A stretch of DNA of 64,000 bases, taken from assembly GCF_945859685.1 (NCBI RefSeq), contig NC_079147.1, positions 209,501,578-209,565,577 on the forward strand, written 5' to 3'. The position numbers and the translations under genes were made by a program. Under the pieces are notes generated by a model, which ran no database searches, was not told where the DNA came from, and saw only the letters and a program-made list of their open reading frames with translations. Every line of letters begins with the position of its first letter. Position 1 is the stretch's first letter. This stretch comes from Eupeodes corollae (taxonomy: Eukaryota > Arthropoda > Insecta > Diptera > Syrphidae). Positions 46,657-57,500 of the stretch are shown here, piece by piece.

Positions 46657-49329
46657 CTATTTAAGGGGAGGAATGCAGCTGGCTATTTCACTAGAGCATA
46701 AGCCGTTAAAATAACGGTAAAAAAGGGTCAGACAAGAGACCTTACGACGATGTTCAAGCGAAGTAAATGAACTTATGATGATATTATCATCTATCAATTT
46801 AAATGCTCTACGTTCAATACTATCCAAGAGGCTTAAGTAAGTTGCAGGAGCACCAGCCCAGAGATGGGAGTTATACTCAAGCTTTGGACGTATGTAAGTC
46901 TTGTAGATAACAGCCAGATCAGAAGGGGTGAAATATTTCTTGCATCGCCTAAGAAAACCCAAACACCTTGCGGCATTTTTGGCGACATCGCGTATGTGAT
47001 CATTCCATAAGAGGTGGTTGGTGACACACATACCGAGAATATCGAGGTGTTCAGTCTCATTGATGCAAGTGCCATCCATAGATAATGGCAATGGGGGTAT
47101 GTCTCGCTTTAACGATACAAGACAGCATTGCGTTTTCGAAGCATTAAATTCCACGCGGTTTTTTAATCCTAATTGAACAATGCTGTTTAGATCAGAATTT
47201 AATGACCTTATCATATTTTGTCGTTGCAGTTCCACATCCGAAGAAGAGGGATGTGAGTCTGAAAACGAATATGAAAAGCTAAGAGTACTATCGTCAGCGA
47301 AACAATGTATTGGATTAGATGTTACAGACAGAAGATCATTAATAAAAATGAGAAAGAGTGTTGGAGATAAAACAGAGCCCTGGGGCACACCAGCATTTAT
47401 TTTATGGTTTTCAGACTTGAATCCATCCAATACTACTTGTTTTGAACGATCCGAAAGGTAATTACTAATCCAATGAAGCAGGGATTCATGAAAACCGAAT
47501 GCACGCATTTTCGATAACAGAGCCTGATGCCAAACCCTATCAAATGCTTTTGAAATATCAAGTGCAATAATCTTACTTTCTCCAAAACGATGTAAAGATT
47601 TGCTCCACTGTTCGGTGAGATGAACCATGAGATCACCAGTGGACCTATTGCTACGAAAGCCGTATTGCCGGTCATTAAGAAGCTTTCGATTTTCAAGATA
47701 TTTCTTGAGCTGATAATTAATCAGCGTTTCCATGACCTTGGAAAGAAGGGACGTAAGTGCAATCGGTCGGTAGTTAGAGGGTGAGGAAGATTCGCCTTTT
47801 TTGGGAATAGGCTGGACAAATGCCGTTTTCCATCCGCTCGGAACGAGACCAGAGGAGTAGGACAGATGAAAAAGCTTACGCAGTGGTTTTGCCAGCGTTG
47901 AAGAACACCTCTTCAGAACAATAGCGGGGATACCATCCGGACCAGCGGATTTATGTGTGCTTAGATCTCTTAGGACTCTCACCACAGTACGAGTGCGAAA
48001 AAAGATTGGTCCCATAGAATCACTAACTCGCTCTAGTACAGGCGGAGTCATAACACTCACTGGCAGCGTAGAATTGGCGGCGAACTGCCTAGCAAAGAGA
48101 TTAGCTTTCTCTAAAGAGCTAACAAAAGGAGTGTCATTTACAACGAGCGTAGGAACCGAAGAAGAGGAAGAATTCCTCATGTTTTTTACAAATGACCAAA
48201 AATTTTTACTGCCTTTGGGACATTGCAGTATTTTTTGCCGTAGATTTTGGTCATGTAAAAATTTGGTCCGTCGAATATGGGAGTTGCAGGCCTTCCTGGC
48301 TTGTTTGAACTTTTTCCGGCTTTCCTCAGTACGGTTGGCTTTATAGCAACGGAAACTAACCTCTTTGGCCCTAATAACCTCTTTACAGCTCGCATCAAAC
48401 CAAGCGTTTACCTTGGGTCTGATACTTTTAACCCTGTTTGGTATAAAAGTTCTCATTCCCAGGAGAATTAAACTTGTGATCATATCAGCGCTGGCGTCAA
48501 CGTCACTATCGAGGAAGCATAGTGACCAGTTAAAGATCCTGAAGTAATTATTGAGGCCGTCCCAGTTGGCTTTCTCGTATTGCCAAACGGTTCTCTTAGG
48601 AGCTCTTTCTTTAACTGAACAGTTTTGACACGAGAAATTTGCTGATATAACACAATGGTCAGATGTGCCTAGAGGAGATAGAACACTAACAGTGTACTTA
48701 TCAGGGTCAGAGGTAAGAAACAAGTCAAGAGTGTTTTCTGCTCGACCTTCAACGCCCGATATTCGGGTGGGCTCGTTGACAAGCTGAGTTAGGTGGTTCA
48801 ACTCAGCGAAGATTTCTGCACACACTCCATCGGGTGTTGTCTGGCCTGAATGTTGAAGCCATGAAGAATTGTGTACATTGAAATCGCCCGTAACAACGAT
48901 TTCAGTGCGAGGATAGGACGAAACAATTCTTTGGATGGAATCAGACAAAGCATCAAATTCACGAGAAGTTGATACTCTGTCTAAATTTGGGCTTCGATAA
49001 AGGAAGCAGTAGTGAATGACTTGCTTATTCACGGAGAATTTAAACCACATATAATTAAAAAAGGAATTGGTGCAAAGACCATATTGTGGTAAGAGCTGAT
49101 AAGCAACATCATTCCTAATGTATATGGCGAGGCCATGGTGGGAAAAGAATAAAGGCACCAAGCTATACCCATGCATAAAAAATTCAGCAGGATCGGAATC
49201 CTCACTTACTTGGGTTTCACTTAGTGCCAAAACAGCTGGCCTGTATGAAACAGTATGGCGGTATGCTAACAAAAAATTTGCCCTTAGCCCACGAATATTA
49301 CAATAATCTACTCTGAATTGTCCAGTCAT
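46657..49329 (-). CDS. Endonuclease-reverse transcriptase of non-LTR family A
   Basis: The 890-residue protein of a self-copying LINE nicks target DNA and reverse-transcribes the element RNA there. Residues about 5-230 form the AP-type endonuclease: CNIRGL (Asn11), LSETQV (Glu38), TGDFNVHNSSW (Asp149, Asn151), NTLDLF and GTSDHCVI (Asp224, His225), all key residues present. A linker includes GSKNFWSFVKN. The reverse transcriptase follows: KSAGPDGIPAIVLKR, NYRPIALTSLLSKVMETLI, DISKAFDRVWH (Asp591), GVPQGSVLSPTLFLIFINDL and the catalytic HCFADD (Asp679, Asp680). The thumb contains RCKKYF and RPKLEYNSHLW. The ATG start sits just before the first endonuclease strand, as usual. There is no RNase H. 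The clade is CR1/jockey-like by motif style; exact placement needs a tree. Only the C-terminal TAG looks damaging. Confidence 0.93.
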   Translation of the reverse strand: MTGQFRVDYCNIRGLRANFLLAYRHTVSYRPAVLALSETQVSEDSDPAEFFMHGYSLVPLFFSHHGLAIYIRNDVAYQLLPQYGLCTNSFFNYMWFKFSVNKQVIHYCFLYRSPNLDRVSTSREFDALSDSIQRIVSSYPRTEIVVTGDFNVHNSSWLQHSGQTTPDGVCAEIFAELNHLTQLVNEPTRISGVEGRAENTLDLFLTSDPDKYTVSVLSPLGTSDHCVISANFSCQNCSVKERAPKRTVWQYEKANWDGLNNYFRIFNWSLCFLDSDVDASADMITSLILLGMRTFIPNRVKSIRPKVNAWFDASCKEVIRAKEVSFRCYKANRTEESRKKFKQARKACNSHIRRTKFLHDQNLRQKILQCPKGSKNFWSFVKNMRNSSSSSVPTLVVNDTPFVSSLEKANLFARQFAANSTLPVSVMTPPVLERVSDSMGPIFFRTRTVVRVLRDLSTHKSAGPDGIPAIVLKRCSSTLAKPLRKLFHLSYSSGLVPSGWKTAFVQPIPKKGESSSPSNYRPIALTSLLSKVMETLINYQLKKYLENRKLLNDRQYGFRSNRSTGDLMVHLTEQWSKSLHRFGESKIIALDISKAFDRVWHQALLSKMRAFGFHESLLHWISNYLSDRSKQVVLDGFKSENHKINAGVPQGSVLSPTLFLIFINDLLSVTSNPIHCFADDSTLSFSYSFSDSHPSSSDVELQRQNMIRSLNSDLNSIVQLGLKNRVEFNASKTQCCLVSLKRDIPPLPLSMDGTCINETEHLDILGMCVTNHLLWNDHIRDVAKNAARCLGFLRRCKKYFTPSDLAVIYKTYIRPKLEYNSHLWAGAPATYLSLLDSIERRAFKLIDDNIIISSFTSLEHRRKVSCLTLFYRYFNGLCSSEIASCIPPLK

Positions 49330-49980
49330 TGCAAAATAAAAAAATGTCTAAAACCAATACAGATAGAGATGAAAAATAAAATTCACTGAATTGAAACACA
49401 GAATAATTATCAATACCCTTCACTGCTAGTGTTATGCCTTAGCAGTGACGAGAACCGATCCGACCCTGTGATGCAAAACAGTAAATTCAATTCAAATAAT
49501 CTGCTGAGACACAGATTAGCAAATGCACCAATTCCAATTGTAATTGATACATAAACTAGGCTGTGCAACTGTGGAAGAAGGGGAAAGTAAGGATGGGATG
49601 GTACTCACTGTGAAGTGCTGTGTTGAGTGGCTTATCATTTTTTGTTTTTGGTGTGTTTTTGTTGTTTTTTGAGTGGCGTGATTTTTTTGTTATTTTATTT
49701 GGGGGTTGCACTATTGTTTTTTGTTGTTTTTTTTTTTGAACCACTAATATTAATTTGTGTTTATTTATGTTATGGTAAATTATTGTTATTTTTGTTTGAT
49801 TATAGAACTGTTTGTGAATATTTTTAATTGTAATTAAATTTAGGTGATGATAAAAACAAAAAACTGCTCCACGACACGATTACGAACAATAAAACTAAAA
49901 AAGAACGAGCACAGACAGAACGGAGACGCACAACACAGGGGCAACCTTCCCCAACAAAGGTTCACTGACAACTCCACTCC

Positions 49981-49996
49981 AACACTTATTAGTGTT
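49981..49996. repeat. Hairpin in the LINE 5' leader
   Basis: AACACT and AGTGTT pair perfectly around TATT. It lies near the presumed 5' end of the LINE on the minus strand. It could affect the RNA leader or be chance. Confidence 0.5.
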
Positions 49997-50059
49997 TTTA
50001 CGCAAAGTCCAAAAAATCTCCGTACCAGTCGCCTAGTTTCATTGTTTTTTTTTTATAAA

Positions 50060-53000
50060 AAAAGGTACTAGGAATAAATGTAAAAACCAAAATGGAACCA
50101 TTGAAAAAATTAAGTTTCCATCTTCAACTTTCTACCAAATTTAAAAAATTGTGATTGTGATTTTCAAAATACTTGTTTTTGATCCATTTTATTTTATTTC
50201 AGAACCAACAAAAAGAAAGCTGCTGTACGGAGACTAAAAATTATCCTAAAAAAGTGGGAACTCATGTTAAACCATGGATTTGGATTCCAGAGACCATGAA
50301 ACGTCAAAAAAAAAAAGTATTTAACTGTCATTGTAACAAACAAAAAGAGAAGACATTCTAGTATAATTAATATATCGCTGTCAGCTAAAGACAAAAAATA
50401 TGTCACAACTTTAAAACATCGATAACGAATAAGTAAGGTCCATCTAGTTTCAACTTTTGCTCTAGAATCAATTTAATTTAGATCAAGTTACATGTCAATG
50501 ATTGGATTGTGTCTCTTTAAACGGCCCTCATATGTATACACAAAATGTGAACCACATAATGATACGTATTTACCGCCCATAAAAATCAACAATTTTTTAA
50601 CCAATTTCAAGTCAGTATACCGAAACCTTAAGCATACATTTATGCCACATGCTTTATCGCTTTTAACCACAGCTTTCGATTCAATTAGATTTTTAAATCG
50701 TTGCAAGTTTATATTCACTATAAGTAGAAGGTCTATATACGTCGAGTTAAACGTGTGGAGCTCACGATTATTCTGCCACAAGGGAGATGAAAATGACTTA
50801 AATTGGACCTCCACTTGGAAGCAAAAGCAATATCAATTTGGTGGTAGGTATCCACACGACACAAGGAAACAAAACAACCAAAACCAACTAACCACCTGCA
50901 GTTATAACACAGGTTGAAAATGGAATTCTGCCATAAGCCAAGAGCTTCGCCGCGCACGCCACCGGCCGAAGCTTGGAAGTCTGAAGCCAAATCCATAGCC
51001 ACTATGAGACGCGTGCTTTTGCTCTCACGACCAAAAAGTCATTTCTCTCGATCGATCGTGCTGCTTTTTTGATGGTTGGTCGTTTCGTTTTACGTAGCTG
51101 TTGACTGCATTGGAACCTGGGAGCTATGACTGGGATAGAAAATATCATTTGTGGGGACATTGGAGATTGAAAGGGGTCTTATATTCGTTCCTTTACATAT
51201 ATTACGTTTTGAAAGAAAATCTCGTTCAATCTAGCTATTACCATTTTATGATGGTCTCTTATAGTTTTTTGTGTGCCGTCGAATGCCCTGAAGTAAACGA
51301 TCTGATATGGTGCGATCTTATGTAGCTTTCATGTCACCAAATACTCTACTTCCCTAGATTCTTTTCGCAATACTCTCGAATCGCAATCCAGTTGTCATTT
51401 TTAGTTCAAGCGGCTCGCGCAACTACATAACTTTTACACGCATTCACTACAAAGTAAGGCAACGTAGTGTCACCTGTCATTTCCTCATTTTTTTATGGGT
51501 AAAAATGCCAGCTTAAACATTCCCCGGACATCGTCGCATTTGAATCACATCGGCTCTGCCACAGCCCCGTGCCGGCCCGTAATGTCTGATTTTGAAGTCT
51601 AAATATTTGAATAAATGGACAAGGCGGAGAAGCAGCGGCCGCTCCGCGGAAGATATGAAAATATTAGATAGGTACTTGTGTGCGGTTAGAAATTCCCCAG
51701 AGGCGCTTCGTGTTTTGGGGGAAAGGCCAAGCAAATTATCCATCAACATCGTATCTTTATAGTTTTCCCTCATCGTCATTCTCATCATCATCTGCATCTG
51801 CATGTTGTCGAGATGACATCGCAAAATCATGTTTTTCCATTCCCAAGCTCTATGCGATGGTCAGACGGACAGGACAGTTGTTGTTGATGTCTGTCTTCAG
51901 TTTGAATATTTAGTCAGTGGCATCTCTCTCTTCACTTTGCTCCAGATTCAAAGGCTATGCGTGTGGCTTATGCAAATATACAAACTGCTAGATGCTTGCC
52001 AAAGACTTTGTGGCGAAATATAGGTACGCTCACTCTGTCCGATCGCAACAAGATAGCGCATCAAGAGGATCGCTTGTGTGAGAAAGCCGACAGGTCGTTT
52101 CTGTAATTCCTCGTGACTAATTAAAGTCGAAGACCCTTCAGCACTGTGATTTCGCATATACATACGTATGTATGTACACTCCTGCTCAACTGAATAGAAT
52201 CTTGAGATTTTAGCTTTTCAACTTTCCATATGCAATACGTGTGTTTATTTAAACGATTTTTTAAAGATAAAAGTGCTTAAAGACAAATAATTATTAAGTA
52301 AAATTTAACTCTTCCCAAATGGTTGTGCCTAATCAATCAAACAGCAGTGTATTATAAACAAATGACTTTAGATGATGTTGCATGTAAATTATGTTTCATG
52401 CATAAAAACAAAATAGAAAAACAATTAAAGATCGCACCGCAATAGATTGGTGAGATATTTTTTGTTACTCCAACGTCAACAGTGACGAAGATGATGATGG
52501 AAGAAGGCATTTAGCTTCGGATGAAAAAAAAAATGAAGACAAATTTTAAAGATGATGGAGAATTACACAACAAGCTGATATTATTTATTGATGAAGGTTC
52601 CTGTATACGTTTTTGATAATATATTCGACGACCGACTGTTTGGTTAGTTCGTTCATCATTTTCCTCTATGCGTTGTATAAACTCTAATGAAGAAGACATA
52701 AGATGGGGAACAATGAACTCTAACACGAGTATGTTCAAGCTTTGGAAGAACGTGACAAAGAAAAGATAGATCAATTAGGCTAGATACAACTTTTTCCGCT
52801 ACATCCAATTAATTTTGTGAATTTTAGTCTAAGAAAAAAAGACATTTTAGACAAAATGGTGTTCGAATGCGGAAATAGACTTAAAAAAATGTCAAATATG
52901 TTCAAATATATTTTTGGCATACAGTAATAAAAACAAATTGTTTAACTTGTGTGATTCAAAATCGGAGGTTTTTAGGTGGAAAAAGCAATGTCACAAACGT

Positions 53001-53302
53001 TATATCATCAAAGTGACAACTTATACCACTTCGCCTTTATTATTGACAAAAATATCAAATTCCCCTTGATGCCGATTTATCAAAAACAATTAATATATTA
53101 ATCAAGACGAGGTTAAAACTGAGTAAAAGTAAACTCGACTTGATTTAGGTGTTTTAAAATCAATTTGACTGAGTCTAAATTGAGGGATTACTGGTAAAGA
53201 AACACCTTAAGATTATGAAATAAATATATTTTTATTCAGTTTGTCCAGTTTCAATTTTGCTGAATTTTTCGAAACATATGTGTGTCTATACTTTATATAT
53301 AT
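50060..53302. other. Non-coding stretch including a CpG-rich block
   Basis: Opposed overlapping frames at 50488-50814 (-) and 50492-50917 (+) have no domain. The block 50925-51735 is far richer in GC and CpG than its surroundings and is listed separately. Confidence 0.45.
50925..51735. promoter_or_regulatory. CpG-rich block, candidate enhancer or promoter
   Basis: Patches such as CGCCGCGCACGCCACCGGCCG (50948-50968), TCTCGATCGATCGTG, GTGCCGGCCCGT and AGCAGCGGCCGCTCCGCGG stand out against an AT-rich background. On both strands the frames are short or overlapping and show no protein motif. Local GC islands of this kind in fly intergenic DNA are often regulatory, but no specific factor site can be proven here. 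Confidence 0.25.
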
Positions 53303-53563
53303 TATAAAGCTGAAGAGTTTGCTTGTTTGTTTGTTTGTCTGTTTGAACGCGCTAATCTCAGGAACTACTTGTCCGATTTATAAAAACTGTCCAGTGTTAG
53401 AAAGCCTCTTTATTGAGACTAATACGACAAAGTTTATACCTTGGCTGTAATAAAAAAAGAGTCCACGAAAGGATATGTCTACCTTTTAAAGTTTGCCTAC
53501 TATATTACATTTTTTTCTAACCAAATTTGTTCTAAGAACAACGTGGGGCGCAGATAGTATTTT
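53303..53563 (+). repeat. Dispersed non-coding element with (GTTT)n head, copy 2
   Basis: ATAAAGCTGAAGAG leads into a (TTTG) tract, then AACGCGCTAATCTCAGGAAC, TACTTGTCCGATTT, CAGTGTTAGAAAGCC and TTTATTGAGACTAATACG. The right end near TGGGGCGCAGATAGTATTTT may be the terminus. It is better preserved than the copy at 12686-12812. No coding capacity and no clear inverted repeats, so a Helitron-like or other non-autonomous element is possible. Confidence 0.75.
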
Positions 53564-56500
53564 GTATATAATAATAGAAGACCTGGGAAGATCATCTTTT
53601 AGGTAAGGTAGATTAACTCTGGCTGATTTTATTTATCAAAATAACGTATGTTAACTTACTCAATAATTTTTGTTTTACTTACCTTGATGTAGGTTACTTA
53701 ATCTTGAATTTTTTTTAAACAAAAGGGTTAACATACCTGAAACGATAAAGAAGAAAAAACATATCATTACATATGGGGAGTTAATTTTAGCTATTAATTT
53801 AGAAACGCTTTTAAAGAATAAAGATTTTTTTATTGAATTTTTACGATATATCTGTTTTTCTTAGATGTGTGGTATTTAATCTGGCAATACTTTTTTCATA
53901 GTTAGTCTTTTTGACAGCTTTCACTTGATTTATTCTAATAATTAGACTTAATTCTAAGAAACGTTTTCAAATCGGGCAATTTATACGAAAAATATTGTTT
54001 CCGTATATTGAAGGAAACTTCTGATGATCGCATTAAAGATTCTGCGATTTAACACCGCTGCACTATTTTTTGTGGGGTTAAGTGATGAATTGACAGATTT
54101 ATCCAAGAGTAATTGTTGTCATGAGAAAGTACTTTCTTAAATAAGCCTTTCGGACTCGGTGCATAAATTGTAAATCCTGCCTATCTAAGAGCTGTTCCAC
54201 CACTCAATTTTATGTATTTACGTTAAGTCACTTGTCGCTGCAAATAAGCCCGAGAGGATCAACGGCTTGGATGAGAATATAATTTGGGTTATTGTTATAT
54301 ACGTCCGCAATTACTGCAAAAGATGGTAAAAAATTTTGACTCTCGCCTGAAATTTATTCAGCCACTTGCTTACTATCATTTTAAAACATAATAGAAAACT
54401 CATATCCATATAAAGCTGAATTGTTGACCAAAACAATAAATAATATGAATTTTATTTCTTCTTCAAACCCACACGTCTTTAACCCTTTACATTATCATCC
54501 CTAACCTCATACATAGTATATTCAAAGTTTCCTCATTCGGTTGTTTCATTTAAAATTTATAAAAATTACAATAAAAATAATTAGCACAAATATTCCGACC
54601 CATTAACCATCTGCCACTAATTTGCCTTGAAAACAAAGCCCTATACAAAGCCTAACAAGACTGTTATTTAGCCTGCTTCTTCTCCCTTTTGACAGACAGT
54701 TGCTTGCCAAATTTGCATGCAAAAATTCCCCAGCATTCCATAGAAGTTCGAATTTAAATTGAAAAAAAAAAATGTAAACAAAAAGTATCGTCACCTTTAT
54801 GAATTCCTTCAAGCAACTTATCAACCGCACTTGAATTTTCCTTGAATAAACCATTTAAACCCAATTTAAATAGTGACAGCTACAGCTATACTATTGATCC
54901 GTCATACCAACTTGGTAGTGAACTTCTTTTGGTCAACGGCCCGGTAGCGACGCCGGGAGACAATAATAATACGCCATTTGAATATTTTATGAATTTCTGT
55001 TGATTTAATTTTGTTTTGGTTTTATTTTTAGGAATTCTTGTGATGGCGACATAAAAATTGTTCAAATTAACACAACAAACGGGAGCCACAATCACTGAAA
55101 ACATTCCAGAATAGTAATTGATCTTGTAAGCCATGATGTGAACGCCAACGCGCACGCGTATCCCGTATGCGTATATGCGTAATAAAGGTGCACTCACCCT
55201 TTTTCGGTGCGGGATTATTTAACAGAATACTCAGTTACGCATATCAGAATTTACAATCAGATCAAAGAATAAGACTTATGGTGACCAAGTATTGTTTCTT
55301 TTTTTAATTTGAAGAACTCAAAAACTTTTTGGTCCTATTGAAAAAATTATGAAATACAAACCTTTTGACTCTTCGTTTTTGTTTTTTTTTTAATATTTCC
55401 AAAAAATTTTTTTTGCAGTTATCTAGTAAGAATGAGCTTTTAAAAAACTCTTCAAAATCGACAAGTTGAATTCTTTAGAAAACAAATATTATCTTAGTTA
55501 TGCAGCTTCTCAGTTGCCTAAGATTAGCCTACACATAAAAAACTACAGAAAAGTGTCAGTTGTGAGCATTCCGATAGTAAATCCACAATTTAACGAATTG
55601 TATATTGTTTTAAAAATATTCTCAAATGAAAATATACTTAAAATATGGTCACCCTCTTCTGTTGTAACGCGATATAAATCGTTATAAAATCAGTGACTGG
55701 CATTGTTAAACTCGTACTGATGATCAGTGATCACAAACATGATCCATTGATCCTGTCCGTTTGGTTTATTGACTAAAGGCATACAAAATTATACAAGATT
55801 TATTGAAAAATATAAAATTTTATGTAGCTTGAAGCCCATTAAAAGCAAAGAATGAGATTGATTCACATGACAAATTAGGAAATAGTGAGAGGAATGTTAA
55901 GTTTAACTCGAATAAATGTATGAGAAACACCTTCATTGAACGAAACGAAGGTGATCAACCTGATGATGGAGATTGAATTTCCAGGGAATCAAAATGTTTT
56001 TTCTTAAGATGGTGGGGAATTGTATAATATTTGTTTTCAGAAATCATGAGGTGAATTTTAAATCTAAATTTCATCAAAAATATAATCGAAGTAATTTAAT
56101 ATAAATTGTTATGTTCTTGTTGATCGATTAACAACATTTTTGATAAATAAGAAAGAGGAATAGAAAGAATATTTTTGAGTCCATGTTGTTGACAAGACAA
56201 AACATTAATATTTTGGTTTTGTTTTTCAACCATTTTGTTCAACGCACAAAATTGTATGTTTTTGACAAAATGTTCGTTTGCTTGTTTTTTGTCATATTTT
56301 TGTTCTTGTCACTCCTTAAGATTACTAGATTACTCGCGTGTAAACTGTCAAGGTGGTGACGCACTATGGTACCACACGGACTTGAGTAATTCAAATATGA
56401 GTTTTTTATAATTTCAGGAAAAACATGTTTGAAGTCAAATATTTCATAAGGGCCTGAATTAAGTTATTTGATGTTAAACTTTTTGGAAAATTTATATCTT

Positions 56501-56614
56501 CTTCTTTTCATAATAGTTACTTTCTTTTAGATTTCTTTGCGATTTTGGTCATTGTCTAGCTTGCAGAAGATGGACATGCAGTGCGAAATGAAGATGATAG
56601 GTTGCACTATTCAA
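53564..56614. other. Non-coding stretch with one SINE fragment
   Basis: No exon or transposon protein recognised apart from the SINE body at 54076-54190. Frames at 54603-54854 and 54886-55197 on the minus strand have no domain. Confidence 0.45.
54076..54190 (+). repeat. SINE fragment (middle of body)
   Basis: GAATTGACAGATTTATCC, AAGAGTAATTGTTGTCATGA, GAAAGTACTTTCTTAAA, AGCCTTTCGGACTCGG and ATAAATTGTA follow the same order as in the copy at 30640-30720. Both the tRNA-like head and the 3' third are missing. Confidence 0.8.
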
Positions 56615-57500
56615 GAAAAAAGGAAGGGGTTGTTGGAGGTGTGTACTCCGAACTGAAATTAAGTCTCTCATTCCGAATTATCAATCATTGTAGCGTGTTC
56701 CAGGCGGAACTTTTGTCGATATAAGAAGTCTTGTCCTGGCTTAAAGAAAACGTGATATCAACATCTGATATCCGCGTATCTTCTCATATAGTCAGGCCGC
56801 TCTCAAATCTGTGGACTCTGTCTCTACAAACTCTATAACAGTCCATAACTGTCTATCATCTTTAATGGAGATGGCACAACAGTTCAATATTAACCTTTGC
56901 TTGGTGCCGGGCCATAGAGATATTCCAGGTAACTGTAAGGCAGATGAACTCGCCAGGAATGGTACAGTACAGCCCATTCTACCACGTTTGCGAATGCTGG
57001 CATACCAATCGCTACTTGTGAACTATTGCTAATGCAGGACGCTATGAACATGGCAAACACCAGGTGGAACAACATTACCACGTGTCAGGTCACAGAAAAC
57101 ATCTAGCCAACACTAGATTTAAAGCGATCAAGGTGCTTGCTATATCCAAGCAGATCGCATATAAGCTCGATAATAGGAGCCATAACCGGACGCTACGTGG
57201 CTAGGCGTATTCTCAAATAACTTTTGCAGAAGCTATATGGACGAGGAAGAGGAGGAAACAGTTTTTCACCTTCTCTGCACATCCCCTGCTCCAGCTCAAA
57301 AACGAGGAAATTACCTAGGAGTATTCTTCTTTTACGAACTAAATCATATTAGCATAATCAGCCTCTCACGTTTCGTAACGGACTCAAACTGGTTTTATTG
57401 AACTTAGGAGAAAGCCTCAAGGTTCATGTGGTATCACAATGGGCCATTAAACTCCCTAAGTGTGTCCTATTCCACAAGGGACAGCCACTTTAATCTAACC
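56615..57500 (+). pseudogene. RNase H and tail of a non-LTR retrotransposon (I/R1-like)
   Basis: The reading gives VGGVYSELKLSLSFRIINHC, SVFQAELLSI and a stop, then after a one-base shift RIFSYSQAALKSVDS, TVHNCLSSLMEMAQQFNINL and LVPGHRDIPGNCKADELARN, the full motif series of a LINE RNase H domain (the DSQ Asp is replaced: YSQ). Next come MANTRWNNITTCQVTENI, SHISSIIGAITGRYV and a degraded zinc-like segment (DEEEETVFHLLCTSPA in another frame), then RFVTDSNWF-type text, which is how these elements end. It is broken by several stops and shifts. No reverse transcriptase precedes it, consistent with 5' truncation at insertion. Confidence 0.87.

Larger units (their letters stand above)
46362..50050 (-). 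mobile_element. Non-LTR retrotransposon family A, near-intact copy
   Basis: The 3' end on the minus strand is a tail of 17 A (T-run 46362-46378). Upstream come a short 3' UTR, the large ORF 46657-49329 with its TAG and a 71-codon in-frame extension to 46441, and a 5' leader of about 700 bases whose start I place near 50050 only approximately, because no target-site duplication was found. The leader holds no gag-like ORF and no CCHC zinc knuckles, so ORF1 is absent or never existed in this family. A hairpin lies at 49981-49996. The long open frame and intact catalytic motifs indicate a young insertion. Four fragments of the same family lie elsewhere in the window. Confidence 0.88.

Noticed and set aside
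46833..48547. Several 60-130 codon frames inside the LINE on both strands
   Set aside because: They are shadows of the 890-codon ORF in other frames.
49556..49744. Minus-strand frame upstream of the LINE ORF, possible ORF1
   Set aside because: It is Lys/Asn/Thr-rich low-complexity sequence from T runs, without zinc knuckles or any gag-like block.
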